This document shows positions 14,809 through 24,148 of a stretch of DNA of 64,000 nucleotides, piece by piece. A model generated the notes under the pieces. That model had not been told where the DNA came from, searched no databases, and worked only from the letters and a program-made list of their open reading frames with translations. The stretch's first letter is position 1. Each line of letters opens with the position of its first letter. The position numbers were made by a program, and so were the translations under genes. Source of the DNA: an uncultured Bacteroidales bacterium. GTDB taxonomy: Bacteria > Bacteroidota > Bacteroidia > Bacteroidales > UBA932. Where the stretch lies: the NCBI GenBank assembly GCA_949297365.1, contig CASFSL010000005.1, positions 1-64,000 on the forward strand. The letters run 5' to 3'.

Positions 14809-16824
14809 ATGCGAGTGATGAAGTACGTGGATGTGATTATACCGCTGAGGTTCAGGGACTCGGTGACGTATTCGGTTCCGCAGGAGCTGGAGGGCAGGAT
14901 CGTGCCGGGAAGTATAGTGAAGGTGACGGTCGTGGGACGGTCGTATACAGCGGTGGTGCTGAGAGTAAAGGATGTGCCTGGTTTTGACCCGTCGAAGATA
15001 ATCCCGCTCAGGGACGTGGTCAAATTTCCGCCGGTAACGCAGGCCAATATGGATTTTCTGCGGCAGGTGGCCTCTTATTATATGTGCTCGCTCGGAGAAG
15101 CGTTCAGGTTTGCGGCTCCGTCTACGGTCAAGGCACTTAAGCGTGACAGGGCAAAGGAGGCGGATGCTGAGGAAGCAGCCGGAAACGGCAGTGGCGGACA
15201 GGAACCGGCCGGGGCGGCTTTGCCGGTGCTGTCCGAGGAGCAGGCTAAGGCAGCGGACAGTATCAGGAATCTGTTCTCGTCCGGGAAAAATGTCCTGCTG
15301 CACGGGGTTACAGGCTCCGGCAAGACTGAGATATACATCACTTTGGCGGATGAATGTCTCCGAAAAGGGCGGAGTGTCCTGTATCTTGTTCCGGAGGTCG
15401 CCCTCAGCCGTCAGATACAGAAGCGGCTCGAAGAGCATTTTCCGGGCAGGCTGCTGGTATATCATTCCCGGCAGACCGCTGCGCACAAAAGAGAAGTCTA
15501 TGAGCAGGTGGCATCCTGTCCGGCGCCTCATGTCATACTCGGCCTTCGTTCGTCTCTCTTTCTGCCTTACAGGGACTTGGGACTGATAATCGTGGATGAG
15601 GAACATGACTCGTCCTACAAGCAGACCGACCAGGCTCCACGCTATCATGGCCGCGATACCGCCCTGATGCTGGGCCGGACTATGCGCTGCCCTGTTCTGC
15701 TTGGCTCGGCGACACCGTCGTTTGAGAGCCTCTACAATGTGCAGACCGGCAGATTGGGCCTTGTATCCTTGATGCACAGGTATTTCGGAGGAGAAGACAG
15801 TTCGGTGGTGCTGGTGGACATGAGGAAGGAAAGACGAAAGAATGCGGTGAAGGGTCCGTTTTCCCTGATCTTGCTGAAGGCTATGGCCGCACGACTGGAA
15901 AGACACGAGCAGGTCCTGATTTTCCGTTCCAGAAGGGCGTATGCGTCTGCTGTCGAATGTGGTGAGTGCGGGGCGGTGCTCAGATGTCCCGGATGCAATA
16001 TTCCGCTCAGCTACCATAAGTTCAATCACAGTCTGTCCTGTCATTACTGCGGTTACAGTACACCGTTCCCTGCGGTATGTCCTGAATGTGGCAAGGACGC
16101 ATTGCGGATGCTCGGGGACGGTACTGAGAAGATAGAGGAGGCCCTGCGGGAGTTTTTCCCGGAAGCCAGGATAGGACGTTTTGATGCGGATACTGTCAGG
16201 GATAAACGTGAGGAGGCCAGGATTCTGAAGCAGTTCGCCGAGGGGAAAATAGATATTCTCGTGGGTACGCAGATGATAACCAAGGGCTTCGACTTCAGCC
16301 GGCTGACGCTGACGGCCGTGCTGAAAGCCGAGACGGTGACCTCGGTGTTTGATTTCAGGGCTGACGAGCGGGCGCTCCAGCTCCTGCGTCAGCTGATGGG
16401 GCGGGCCGGGCGCAGGAGCTCTGCCGGCGAGATGATAGTGCAGACCTTCCGGGCGGAGCATCCGGTATTCAATATGTTGCTTTGTCCGGGAGGAGAGGAT
16501 ATCCGCCGGCTGATGGATGAGCGCAGGGAATTCGGTTATCCTCCGTTTACGAGGCTTATCCGTATATTGCTCAGATCCAAAGAGCAGGACCGGCTTGAGA
16601 CTATGGCACAGAATGTTTCCGCAGTATTGGACCGCTCTGGATTCCGGGATGTCAGCGGCCCCGCGGCACCTCCTCAGGAAAAGGCTGGAGGTGAATATCA
16701 GCTGCAGTTCCTTGTAAAGACGGACCGCGCTCACAGCTGGGCGCAGGCGAAGGAACGGCTGTACAGGGAGCTTCGCCGGATTCCGTCCACGGACCTGACA
16801 ATAGATGTGGATCCGGTCAATTGA
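14809..16824 (+). CDS. priA: Primosomal protein N' (replication restart helicase PriA)
   Basis: This 671-residue protein restarts stalled replication forks by unwinding DNA and loading the primosome. It has an N-terminal DNA-binding domain (MKYVDVIIPLRFRDSVTYSV), Walker A GVTGSGKT (about residues 166-173), the helicase box DEEH (about 263-266) and the eight-cysteine zinc module characteristic of PriA (from CGECGAVLRCPGC to CPECG, about residues 384-428). It is slightly shorter than the E. coli protein. The Met at 14818 is an equally good start. It is convergent with tRNA-Lys and stands alone. Confidence 0.95.
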   Translation: MRVMKYVDVIIPLRFRDSVTYSVPQELEGRIVPGSIVKVTVVGRSYTAVVLRVKDVPGFDPSKIIPLRDVVKFPPVTQANMDFLRQVASYYMCSLGEAFRFAAPSTVKALKRDRAKEADAEEAAGNGSGGQEPAGAALPVLSEEQAKAADSIRNLFSSGKNVLLHGVTGSGKTEIYITLADECLRKGRSVLYLVPEVALSRQIQKRLEEHFPGRLLVYHSRQTAAHKREVYEQVASCPAPHVILGLRSSLFLPYRDLGLIIVDEEHDSSYKQTDQAPRYHGRDTALMLGRTMRCPVLLGSATPSFESLYNVQTGRLGLVSLMHRYFGGEDSSVVLVDMRKERRKNAVKGPFSLILLKAMAARLERHEQVLIFRSRRAYASAVECGECGAVLRCPGCNIPLSYHKFNHSLSCHYCGYSTPFPAVCPECGKDALRMLGDGTEKIEEALREFFPEARIGRFDADTVRDKREEARILKQFAEGKIDILVGTQMITKGFDFSRLTLTAVLKAETVTSVFDFRADERALQLLRQLMGRAGRRSSAGEMIVQTFRAEHPVFNMLLCPGGEDIRRLMDERREFGYPPFTRLIRILLRSKEQDRLETMAQNVSAVLDRSGFRDVSGPAAPPQEKAGGEYQLQFLVKTDRAHSWAQAKERLYRELRRIPSTDLTIDVDPVN

Positions 16825-16829
16825 AATTA

Positions 16830-16865
16830 AAAGGCCCCTGGCGCCGTATGGCACCGGAGGCCTTT
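16830..16865. terminator. Shared terminator between priA and tRNA-Lys
   Basis: A long, nearly continuous stem (AAAGGCC/GGCCTTT plus an inner CTGG-GCC/GGC-CCGG part around a GTAT loop) starts 5 bp after the priA stop and ends next to the tRNA-Lys 3' end. T-rich flanks exist on both sides, so it can serve both converging genes. Confidence 0.65.
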
Positions 16866-16868
16866 GAG

Positions 16869-16941
16869 TGATCTGCTTGGGGCTCGAACCCAAGACCCCA
16901 ACATTAAAAGTGTTGTGCTCTACCAACTGAGCTAGCAGATC
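16869..16941 (-). tRNA. tRNA-Lys (TTT)
   Basis: A 73 nt cloverleaf: acceptor GATCTGC/GCAGATC, D-arm GCTC/GAGC, anticodon stem CAACA/TGTTG with loop CTTTTAA (anticodon TTT), and T-arm TTGGG/CCCAA. CCA is not encoded. A promoter -7 box lies at 16955-16962 on the same strand. Confidence 0.96.
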
Positions 16942-16954
16942 AGAAATTGGACGG

Positions 16955-16962
16955 CAAAAGTA
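16955..16962 (-). promoter_or_regulatory. Promoter of tRNA-Lys
   Basis: Minus-strand TACTTTTG with TTTTG 19 bp upstream, the same architecture as the tRNA-Phe promoter. Confidence 0.72.
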
Positions 16963-16998
16963 AGTAAAAAGATTTAATAGTCAAAATATTTTTACGGC

Positions 16999-17841
16999 AT
17001 GGATGAATTTAGTACTGAGGTGATGGCGTTCATGCGGGAATGCACGGGCAAGGAACCGCAGTGGAGATGCGTGTCCGGTGCAGGCGTATGTGTGGATGCG
17101 GAAGAAAGGCTGGCGGCTGTCATCGTTCCGCTGGACTTTTTCCGCAGCGGAGGTACGGCAGAGCGTTTGGTCTCAGTGGAGGCGGCAATATCCGAATTGA
17201 CGGCTGCGGACAGGATGTTCCTGTATGAGGACCGTTGGAGGAACAGCGGTACGGCTGTAAGGGCCATGATGAGGGTGAGGATGGGGCAGGGGCTCAGGGT
17301 GTTTGCCCGCAACTGCGATGTACGGCCCATAGCGCCTGAGACTGCTGCGGCCTTCCTTCAGCGCAATCATGTCTATGGCTCGGCGCGGGCCCGGTACCGG
17401 CTGGGTCTCTTTCGTATAAGGTCTACGGGAAATGCTGAGGCGGGGATGGATCAGACTCCGGGGATGGTGGCAGTGGCTACTTTCTCGGACGGCAGACGGA
17501 GGGAGGACGGTACGGTCTCGTATGAATGGGTGCGGTATGCCTCGGCTCAGGGTGTCAGGGTGGTCGGAGGGATGGGCCGGCTGCTTGATGCCTTTGTCGC
17601 AACAGTCGGAGACGGTACCCCGATGGATGTGATGACCTACGCTGATCTGGAATGGTACGACGGCCGCTCGTATCTGAGGCTGGGCTTCAAGCCGTGCGGA
17701 GACCGTGCTCCGGTGTGGTTCCTGTGCCGTCCGGGATGCCCCGGGAGGCAGATATGCCGGACAGAAGCGGCAGTGGATGAGGTAGACGGGGTCAAGATAT
17801 GCAATCTGGGCAGCCGGAAGTACGTCCTTTGTGGCAGGTAG
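16999..17841 (+). CDS. Hypothetical protein with phage-type GNAT-like domain
   Basis: This 280-residue protein has a C-terminal half (about residues 115-235) that follows the order seen in GNAT-like domains of phage Mom-type and endonuclease-associated proteins: FLQRNHVYGSARARYRLGLF, a VAVATFSDGRR strand, a YEWVRYAS strand, VVGGMGRLLDAF and a final TYADLEWYDGRSYLRLGFK. The N-terminal part is not recognised. No signal peptide. It is not obviously linked to its neighbours, and its GC-rich codon use matches the core genome. The assignment is by remembered pattern only. Confidence 0.6.
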   Translation: MDEFSTEVMAFMRECTGKEPQWRCVSGAGVCVDAEERLAAVIVPLDFFRSGGTAERLVSVEAAISELTAADRMFLYEDRWRNSGTAVRAMMRVRMGQGLRVFARNCDVRPIAPETAAAFLQRNHVYGSARARYRLGLFRIRSTGNAEAGMDQTPGMVAVATFSDGRRREDGTVSYEWVRYASAQGVRVVGGMGRLLDAFVATVGDGTPMDVMTYADLEWYDGRSYLRLGFKPCGDRAPVWFLCRPGCPGRQICRTEAAVDEVDGVKICNLGSRKYVLCGR

Positions 17842-17847
17842 GGAGTC

Positions 17848-19146
17848 TCAGCCCTTGCGGAATCTGTTGACAAGTGCGAACAGTACAGTGATCAGCAGCA
17901 GCACTGTGGTTACGATGCGGAAGCCTATCATGGTCGAGCCTATGGATATTTCAAAAGGATACATGGAGTCAAGGAGGCATCCGAGATCCCATACTGCGGA
18001 GAATATCGTAAGGCACGTCATGAAGAACAGCAGATTGTTCATTCTTTTGTCCGCTGCCTCCTCGCGTCTTTGGTTCTCCTGAAGGAGCATGTGCTGCATC
18101 TCGCTTTTGTCCCTGACGATGTCAAAGGCATCGTCCATGTGCGACATCATTCCGCACGGAAGGAAGTTGTATGATATTTTCGGGAAGCAGTATTCTCTCT
18201 CAAACTGTATGAATTCATCCTTGAGATTGTGCAGATTGCTGCCTTTTTTCCTGAAAAGGGTGTTGAGCCGGAACAGGTAGAATTTTCGGAAAAGGCAGTA
18301 GAGGTATATCTTTCCGAAGTAGTCTGTCTCCCAGTTTGTGATCAGATATTCCTTAGTGGATCCCGAGAGGATGGTGAAGGTGTCGAACAAGGCCAGGGCT
18401 GTCCAGTTGTTGAAAATCGAGATTTTGGACGATTGGATGGTAGAGCCGAAATATTCTTTCGAACTGCTCATGAAGTCGTCGCCGTTGTAAGAGCCTTCCC
18501 TGGTCAGGGTGCCTGCCTCGAACAGCCTGCGGTCCAGCTCGTCTGCCCCGGATGGGTACTCGTCAGTGGCGAGAATGTGGAACAGTTTGAATTTATTGCC
18601 GTTCTCCATAAGAAACGGATACCCCGTTGTGACCGTACCGTCGTAAGATACCCGGGATGTAGTGGAGTAAGGCCCTCTCAGGCACTCGTAGACCTCACAT
18701 ATCGGGTGGATGACGGCATCCGTGAATCCGCCCAGAGTGTCAGGATTGTAGTAGCAGATGTTCCGCAGAGTACCGAGGGCGGCGGTAAGATCGCTGAACT
18801 GAACATTGCGGTGGACGGTCTTTATCGAGAATACAACTATGTTGAAAGGGAATATGTACAGATGCAGGTCGCCTGCCTCGAAAGAGTATTCATGACCGTT
18901 TACCTGGATTGTGAGTCCTGTCATACGGCTTCTGCGGAAAACCTGTATCCCGTTACTGTCCCCGCATCCTGAGATGAAATCGATGAAGTCACTGTAATAA
19001 AAATCCTTCATCTCGTCTGTCTCTTCCCGGGTGCATACAGCTTCGTTCCATCCTGCCGGAAGACAGTCCTGGGACAATCTTTTTCCATACCTCCTGTCCG
19101 ATGTGAAGAATCCGCACAGGAACGCTCTGCTTTCTGAAACAATCAT
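17848..19146 (-). CDS. Membrane protein with two C-terminal helices, CorA-like layout
   Basis: This 432-residue protein has a long soluble N-terminal part, a charged helical segment (SEMQHMLLQENQRREEAADK, about residues 340-359), then two membrane helices (about 361-383 and 401-425) and a short positive tail. This order recalls CorA-type channels, but the GMN loop motif is absent and similarity is only architectural. It is divergent from the STAND NTPase gene, 62 bp apart, and ends 6 bp from the gene before it on the other strand. Met 46 (19011) is an alternative start. It might be a membrane effector or partner of the NTPase; this is inference. Confidence 0.65.
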   Translation of the reverse strand: MIVSESRAFLCGFFTSDRRYGKRLSQDCLPAGWNEAVCTREETDEMKDFYYSDFIDFISGCGDSNGIQVFRRSRMTGLTIQVNGHEYSFEAGDLHLYIFPFNIVVFSIKTVHRNVQFSDLTAALGTLRNICYYNPDTLGGFTDAVIHPICEVYECLRGPYSTTSRVSYDGTVTTGYPFLMENGNKFKLFHILATDEYPSGADELDRRLFEAGTLTREGSYNGDDFMSSSKEYFGSTIQSSKISIFNNWTALALFDTFTILSGSTKEYLITNWETDYFGKIYLYCLFRKFYLFRLNTLFRKKGSNLHNLKDEFIQFEREYCFPKISYNFLPCGMMSHMDDAFDIVRDKSEMQHMLLQENQRREEAADKRMNNLLFFMTCLTIFSAVWDLGCLLDSMYPFEISIGSTMIGFRIVTTVLLLITVLFALVNRFRKG

Positions 19147-19193
19147 GGTCGTTTGTATCGTGCTACAAGGGCATAAAAGTAGAGTTTTTTAAT

Positions 19194-19201
19194 TATCTTT
19201 G
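19194..19201 (+). promoter_or_regulatory. -7 box directly before the STAND NTPase gene
   Basis: TATCTTTG ends only 7 bp before the ATG at 19209, so transcription would begin at or next to the start codon (leaderless or near-leaderless message). No -33 box at proper spacing is seen. On the other strand, TACTTTTA (plus 19172-19179) could serve the divergent membrane gene. Confidence 0.45.
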
Positions 19202-19208
19202 CAAGGCT

Positions 19209-22200
19209 ATGAAAGATTTTTTACTGCATCAATATACCGGGGAGGACCGTCAGCGGATAGAGAGTGTGTTTGACAGGGCCTGTGCCGGATATCCGTATAC
19301 ACTTGCTCATGCTGTGACCGGTATAGTCCGCGAGATGTCCCTGGAGCATTATTCCAAGGCGATGAACTATACCCTGGATTTCTTTGAGACGGCATCCCAG
19401 TACATATCCGTCATCCTGTTCGGGATGCTCCGCAAGCGGGCTCTGGAGAGCGGGACAGTGGACGAGTCGCTGCTCAAAGTGATCAGGAAGATAGATGACA
19501 AGCGGCCCCTCTCGTTCGGAGACTGGTGCAATGATATCCTGGCACCGCTGGCTTCTGCTGCATCCAAACTGCTGGCGGACAATCCGCTGTGCGCATCGCT
19601 GTGGAATGTGCTGCGTCCTAAGCACAATGTGTTTCTCGGAGGAAAGTCGGCTCCGGGTATCGTACAGATACGTAATGAGTACAAGGGGCACAGCACCACT
19701 TTGTCGGAGGAGATATATAAAGGAGTGGTCTATACCATGGAACCACGGCTGATAGAGTTGCTGGAGGCCCTTTCCCCATTGGCTTCCGCGGAATATTTCG
19801 CGGCTCCATGGGGCGGTGGGGAGGTCATCAGTCTTAAGGGCGATGTTCCTGCGGTTTCCGGACATTCTCCCGGGATTCCTGCCGGGCATTACTGTATCTA
19901 TACCGGTGGAGAACTCTTTTTGGACCTGTTTCCTTTAATATATTGCGATGAGAACGGCTTTATATACGTATTCCAGTCGCTTATCAACGAGGAAACCTCC
20001 CACATATCCACCAACGAGAGTGCTGTTAGAAAGGTTACGGATGTCTTTAATGATGAGTTTGATGCCTATATGCAGGCTGTGTCGCCGTCGTTTGACATAT
20101 CTGATACGCTGAACTGGGATGAGTGGGTGGCCCTTCTGCACGCCGAGTCGGCCTGTTTTCTCCGCAGAGTGTACAATGAGAAGAAATACAACAAGGAACT
20201 TTTTGTGGAGAGAATGCAGCTGACGGCGGAGCTGGAGAGATTTCAAGGAGGGGAAGCCGTGCTGTTCCCTTTGTTGGGCGAGGCCGGACAGGGTAAGACT
20301 AATCAGTTGTGCCACTGGACAGAGACTCTGATGCAGAGGGGAGAGGCCGTGTTGATCATGAGCGGTTCGGATTTCTCTATGGTCAGTCTGGAGGACAAGA
20401 TGCGCAGGGTGGCCGGGGCTTCTCCGCGCAAACCCGTATCCAAGATAATGGATGCGCTGCACAAGTGTGCCTTGGAGAAAGGCAGAACCGTTACGGTGTT
20501 CATAGACGCTGTCAACGAATGTCTGCGCTACAGCGGCTCTGATTCAGAGGAAAACGGGCCGTTGGATCTGTACAACAGCCTGTGCTCGGTATTCTGTGCC
20601 GGTGGATATACTCAGTTCAAGGTGCTGTTCACATGCCGCAGCTATACGTGGAAGAATGTGATCTATCCCGTGGCATCCAGGCAGCCGGCCGGACTTTTCC
20701 ATGACCGTGGCGAAGACAGCGATACTGCCGTCAGGGGATTCACTCAGGAAGAGGCGGAGAGGGCTTATGCCATTTATGGCGAGCTGTATCAGATGCGTAC
20801 TCCGTACAGAGAACTGTCCAAAGGCAGCATTATCCGTCTGAGGGATCCGCTGGTACTGAAGATAGCCTGTACGGACTATCTGGGCCGGAGGCTGCCGGAG
20901 AAGATGCACGATTACAGTTCCCTGAGCCTGTTTCACAGGATGTTCGAGGACATAGCCTCGTCCTATGCCGGGAACCGTCAGAAGGAGATACTGCTCGTCA
21001 TGGCCGAGTATTTTCTTAAGAGCTATGAGAGTGGAGTGCCGGTTGACTCTATATCTTTCAAGGAGCTGCGTCACGCTGAAGACGGCCCTCTGGCGCGTCT
21101 GTCGGAGCTTATATTCAAGGAAGACGGGACATCCGTCGCCTATGGAGAACTTCTCAACAAGCCCGAGCGTCCTGTCCTTAGGTATGTCGAGAATGAACAT
21201 GATGACCATGGCGGCAGGATACAGTTTATCTACGAGAGGTTTCTGGAATATATGCTGGCTCTGGTGTATTACAGGGCCGAAACGGAACAATCAGGCGGGA
21301 AGGCATTGCCGGTAGGCAGACTGGTGGAGACTGTGTCCAGGGCGCATACCAATGAGGTCTTTATGGGAGCCATGCGCAATGTGCTGATAATGGACTATGT
21401 CAAGACCGGGAGCAGTGATACGCTGCTTGATCTCGCCGCGCATTATGGAGAGGATTACAATATAACGGCCATAGTCAATGATGCCGTCAGCGTGCTTGTC
21501 GGAGAAAATTATGAGGAAGAACTCTTCAGCCTGGAGGAGGATTTGCTCTCCGGCTCACCCGACTGTACAAAAACGCAGGTGATGGAGTTCAATGCGCTGA
21601 GTAAGGCTATACAGGGTAATAAGGCTACGGAAGAAACGATAGCGCGTTACCGGGAACTGTCGGCTGTCCTGGCACCGACTCTGAAACTGCGTCAACTGGC
21701 CGCTGTCACCCTGCTTAACGGTATATTCCTGACGGACTACTACAACGAGGCAGTGTATAGCCGTGATCCCTTCTCCCTTCTGTGGCGGCTTCTGGATGAC
21801 CCGGTGTCCGAAGTGCGCAATGACGCCTGCATGTACTCCTACTATATATCAAGAAAAGACAAGACATTGAACAATACGTCGCTGCGTGAGAACATCTCGT
21901 CTGTGATAGTGGACAGGATGTATGGTGAGATCCGTTCCAGGTCATTGATCGGCGGCGTGACCGGAAAGGACGTGCGTTCCAGAACAGTTACATTTCTGGA
22001 GGTCGGCACCAGGCTCAATGTCCTGCTTATCATAGATGCCCTGCTGTCAGGTGATGCCGGAAGACGTGCGGAGGTGGCGTCTATGCTTGACCGGACAGTC
22101 GGCATATTCCGTTATATGACGTGGAATTTCCGGCTGGTGAAAGTCCTGATGCCGTTTTTCTCGGTGATACTGAGGCGGCAGCTCACGTTTCAGGCGGCTT

Positions 22201-23342
22201 ATGTCAACAACGTCATAGAGTACCAGTCTTTCTGGGATGACAGCGTGGTGCCGCTCCGCAGTGTCTCGTCGGAGTGGAGCCGCGAGGACCTGAAGGATGT
22301 GCTCGGTACTCTGTTCAATTATTCGCGGTATTACAGCAAGGGATTGCCGGTCCCGGACTTCGGCGTCCATCTGCCGAAGATAATAGCCGCATACCGTACA
22401 GGAGACAGTTTCACATATTTTGCCCTGGAGAGGCTGCTTGTCATCAACGGGCTCTGTGACATCGGGATAATGTATCCTGTCACGGAAGCGATGTCTACTC
22501 CGGAGTTCGCACAGACCCAGTGGTACGACTATTCCCGTATGTCCATGATCTATGTCCTCTATCAGCTGGGCTTGAAGTCGGAGGTATTCCCGGACGCTCT
22601 GTGGGAGGTGACCGGCCGGTGGTGCGTGGAGTGGACCAGACGGTGCCGGGGATATTTCAAGGCACGCAACAGTCATAAGGCCAATCCCATGCAACTGTAT
22701 AAGCGGAACGTGATGACCTGGTATGCGATGATTTTCAGTGCGCGTCACCCCGGCTGTTCCGCAGAGGACATACGTGCAGGTATACCTTTGTTCTATGAAC
22801 TTCTGGATGAGGCGATAGACAACAGGGACAAAGAGCTGCTGGTGCATCTTATAGACAACATATCTGAACTGGTGTCCGACTCAGGCTATATTGATACCGC
22901 CCTCGAACTGCTCCGGTACATACTCGTGCGTATAGATTCCGTGAAGATAATGGAGGAGATGGACAGCCGTGCCGACCTCAGGTATCCGTCCACGTCGGAG
23001 GATATAGTGTCGCTCGTGGGCAAGCTGCTCGGAACGGCGAAAAATTATTTCCCTGCGGAGGTGGACAGTTTCCTGAAGAAGGATATAGTGGGCCTGAAGT
23101 TCCCCGGAATAAGCAGATACCGTGAGGACATACTCAACTACAATCCGGGTGGGGAGACCCTGTCCGACCTGTTCACGCACAAGTTCGGCAACTTCCTGAT
23201 ATGGTCCTTGGTCAATGAGGAGGCCGTGGATGAATTTGCCTATGAGGCGATGTGCGCCGCCACGGATGCTCCGGACTGTATCAATTGGTTCAATCAGGTG
23301 GTACGGATATTGTTCAGGCATCTGTTTAAAGTGAGAATATGA
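19209..23342 (+). CDS. STAND/NACHT-type NTPase with N-terminal HEPN-like motif
   Basis: This large 1377-residue protein has three parts. Residues 1-340 are helical and contain R155-N-E-Y-K-G-H161, the R-x5-H signature (with Asn after Arg) of HEPN ribonuclease domains. Residues 350-560 form a P-loop NTPase: Walker A GEAGQGKT at 357-364, Walker B VFIDAVNE with D433, and a sensor-like LFTCRSYTW. The remaining 800 residues are helical repeats, a likely sensor. Signal-sensing NTPases built this way act in phage defence and cell death (family knowledge). It could detect a viral trigger and activate RNA cleavage. Neighbours are a divergent membrane protein and a GDPD gene overlapping its stop. Confidence 0.8.
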   Translation: MKDFLLHQYTGEDRQRIESVFDRACAGYPYTLAHAVTGIVREMSLEHYSKAMNYTLDFFETASQYISVILFGMLRKRALESGTVDESLLKVIRKIDDKRPLSFGDWCNDILAPLASAASKLLADNPLCASLWNVLRPKHNVFLGGKSAPGIVQIRNEYKGHSTTLSEEIYKGVVYTMEPRLIELLEALSPLASAEYFAAPWGGGEVISLKGDVPAVSGHSPGIPAGHYCIYTGGELFLDLFPLIYCDENGFIYVFQSLINEETSHISTNESAVRKVTDVFNDEFDAYMQAVSPSFDISDTLNWDEWVALLHAESACFLRRVYNEKKYNKELFVERMQLTAELERFQGGEAVLFPLLGEAGQGKTNQLCHWTETLMQRGEAVLIMSGSDFSMVSLEDKMRRVAGASPRKPVSKIMDALHKCALEKGRTVTVFIDAVNECLRYSGSDSEENGPLDLYNSLCSVFCAGGYTQFKVLFTCRSYTWKNVIYPVASRQPAGLFHDRGEDSDTAVRGFTQEEAERAYAIYGELYQMRTPYRELSKGSIIRLRDPLVLKIACTDYLGRRLPEKMHDYSSLSLFHRMFEDIASSYAGNRQKEILLVMAEYFLKSYESGVPVDSISFKELRHAEDGPLARLSELIFKEDGTSVAYGELLNKPERPVLRYVENEHDDHGGRIQFIYERFLEYMLALVYYRAETEQSGGKALPVGRLVETVSRAHTNEVFMGAMRNVLIMDYVKTGSSDTLLDLAAHYGEDYNITAIVNDAVSVLVGENYEEELFSLEEDLLSGSPDCTKTQVMEFNALSKAIQGNKATEETIARYRELSAVLAPTLKLRQLAAVTLLNGIFLTDYYNEAVYSRDPFSLLWRLLDDPVSEVRNDACMYSYYISRKDKTLNNTSLRENISSVIVDRMYGEIRSRSLIGGVTGKDVRSRTVTFLEVGTRLNVLLIIDALLSGDAGRRAEVASMLDRTVGIFRYMTWNFRLVKVLMPFFSVILRRQLTFQAAYVNNVIEYQSFWDDSVVPLRSVSSEWSREDLKDVLGTLFNYSRYYSKGLPVPDFGVHLPKIIAAYRTGDSFTYFALERLLVINGLCDIGIMYPVTEAMSTPEFAQTQWYDYSRMSMIYVLYQLGLKSEVFPDALWEVTGRWCVEWTRRCRGYFKARNSHKANPMQLYKRNVMTWYAMIFSARHPGCSAEDIRAGIPLFYELLDEAIDNRDKELLVHLIDNISELVSDSGYIDTALELLRYILVRIDSVKIMEEMDSRADLRYPSTSEDIVSLVGKLLGTAKNYFPAEVDSFLKKDIVGLKFPGISRYREDILNYNPGGETLSDLFTHKFGNFLIWSLVNEEAVDEFAYEAMCAATDAPDCINWFNQVVRILFRHLFKVRI

Positions 23343-24148
23343 GAAATGTAATGATATCGGTGTGTCTCGCACTAGTGCTTACGGGTGCGGCCTGCTCCGC
23401 AGAGGGTCTGTCGGAAAATGAGGTTAGGAATATGAAGATAATAGCTCATAGAGGTGGCTCCTCCTTAGGAAACGAGAATACTTTGTCATGTATAGCGGCC
23501 GGTATGGCCGCCGGAGCGGATATGGTGGAAATAGACGTGCATCAGACGGCTGACAGTGCGCTGGTGGTGTGTCATGATATGACAGTTGACCGTACAACTG
23601 ACGGCAAGGGCCGTATAGAGGACCTGACATTGGCGCAGATACGCTCGCTGAGGATTGTCGGTGAGGACGGTTCCCTGACGGACGAGCATATCCCTACGCT
23701 GGATGAGGTGCTGGACCTCATAGACGGCAGATGCGGCCTTCTGCTGGAGGTAAAGCGCCGCAAGCATCAGTATGAGGGGATAGAGGAACGTGTGGTGGAG
23801 GCTCTGGAAAGGCACAATGCCGTAGGATATACAGTCGTGCAGTCTTTCAATGACCGTGTGATAGAGACAGTTCACCGGCTTAACCCTGAGATACGGGTGG
23901 AAAAGCTTCTGTTCTGCCGTGTACTTGGCCTGCCTCTGATATTTGACGGCACGTTCACGTCTTTCAGTTGGGATAAATACGGATATGTCGCTTCATTCAA
24001 TTTCTATCACGGTTTCATAAACCGCAGGCTGCTCGATGAGATTCATGAGCGCGGCAAGGAAGTGAAAGTGTGGACGGTCAATGATGAGAGGTCGTTCCCG
24101 AAGATACCTGTGGACGGAGTCATAACCGACTGTCCTGATAAATTCTGA
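23339..24148 (+). CDS. Glycerophosphodiester phosphodiesterase lipoprotein
   Basis: This 269-residue enzyme hydrolyses glycerophosphodiesters to glycerol 3-phosphate and an alcohol. It begins with a lipoprotein signal (lipobox TGAAC, Cys19), then the GDPD motifs: H37-R38-G-G, E46-N-T, a VEIDVHQT segment and the VVCHD histidine, and ends with VKVWTVNDE and a terminal GVITDCPDKF typical of the family. The ATG overlaps the NTPase stop (ATGA), implying translational coupling. Its 3' end overlaps the convergent clpC-like gene by 29 bp. Confidence 0.92.
   Translation: MRNVMISVCLALVLTGAACSAEGLSENEVRNMKIIAHRGGSSLGNENTLSCIAAGMAAGADMVEIDVHQTADSALVVCHDMTVDRTTDGKGRIEDLTLAQIRSLRIVGEDGSLTDEHIPTLDEVLDLIDGRCGLLLEVKRRKHQYEGIEERVVEALERHNAVGYTVVQSFNDRVIETVHRLNPEIRVEKLLFCRVLGLPLIFDGTFTSFSWDKYGYVASFNFYHGFINRRLLDEIHERGKEVKVWTVNDERSFPKIPVDGVITDCPDKF

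Noticed and set aside
14749-16926. 725-codon open frame on the minus strand opposite priA
   Set aside because: It is the antisense of a clear priA and runs into tRNA-Lys; no domain is visible and the composition is that of a mirror frame in GC-rich DNA.
22047-22847. 266-codon minus-strand frame inside the NTPase gene
   Set aside because: It is a mirror frame of the repeat region and has no independent support.
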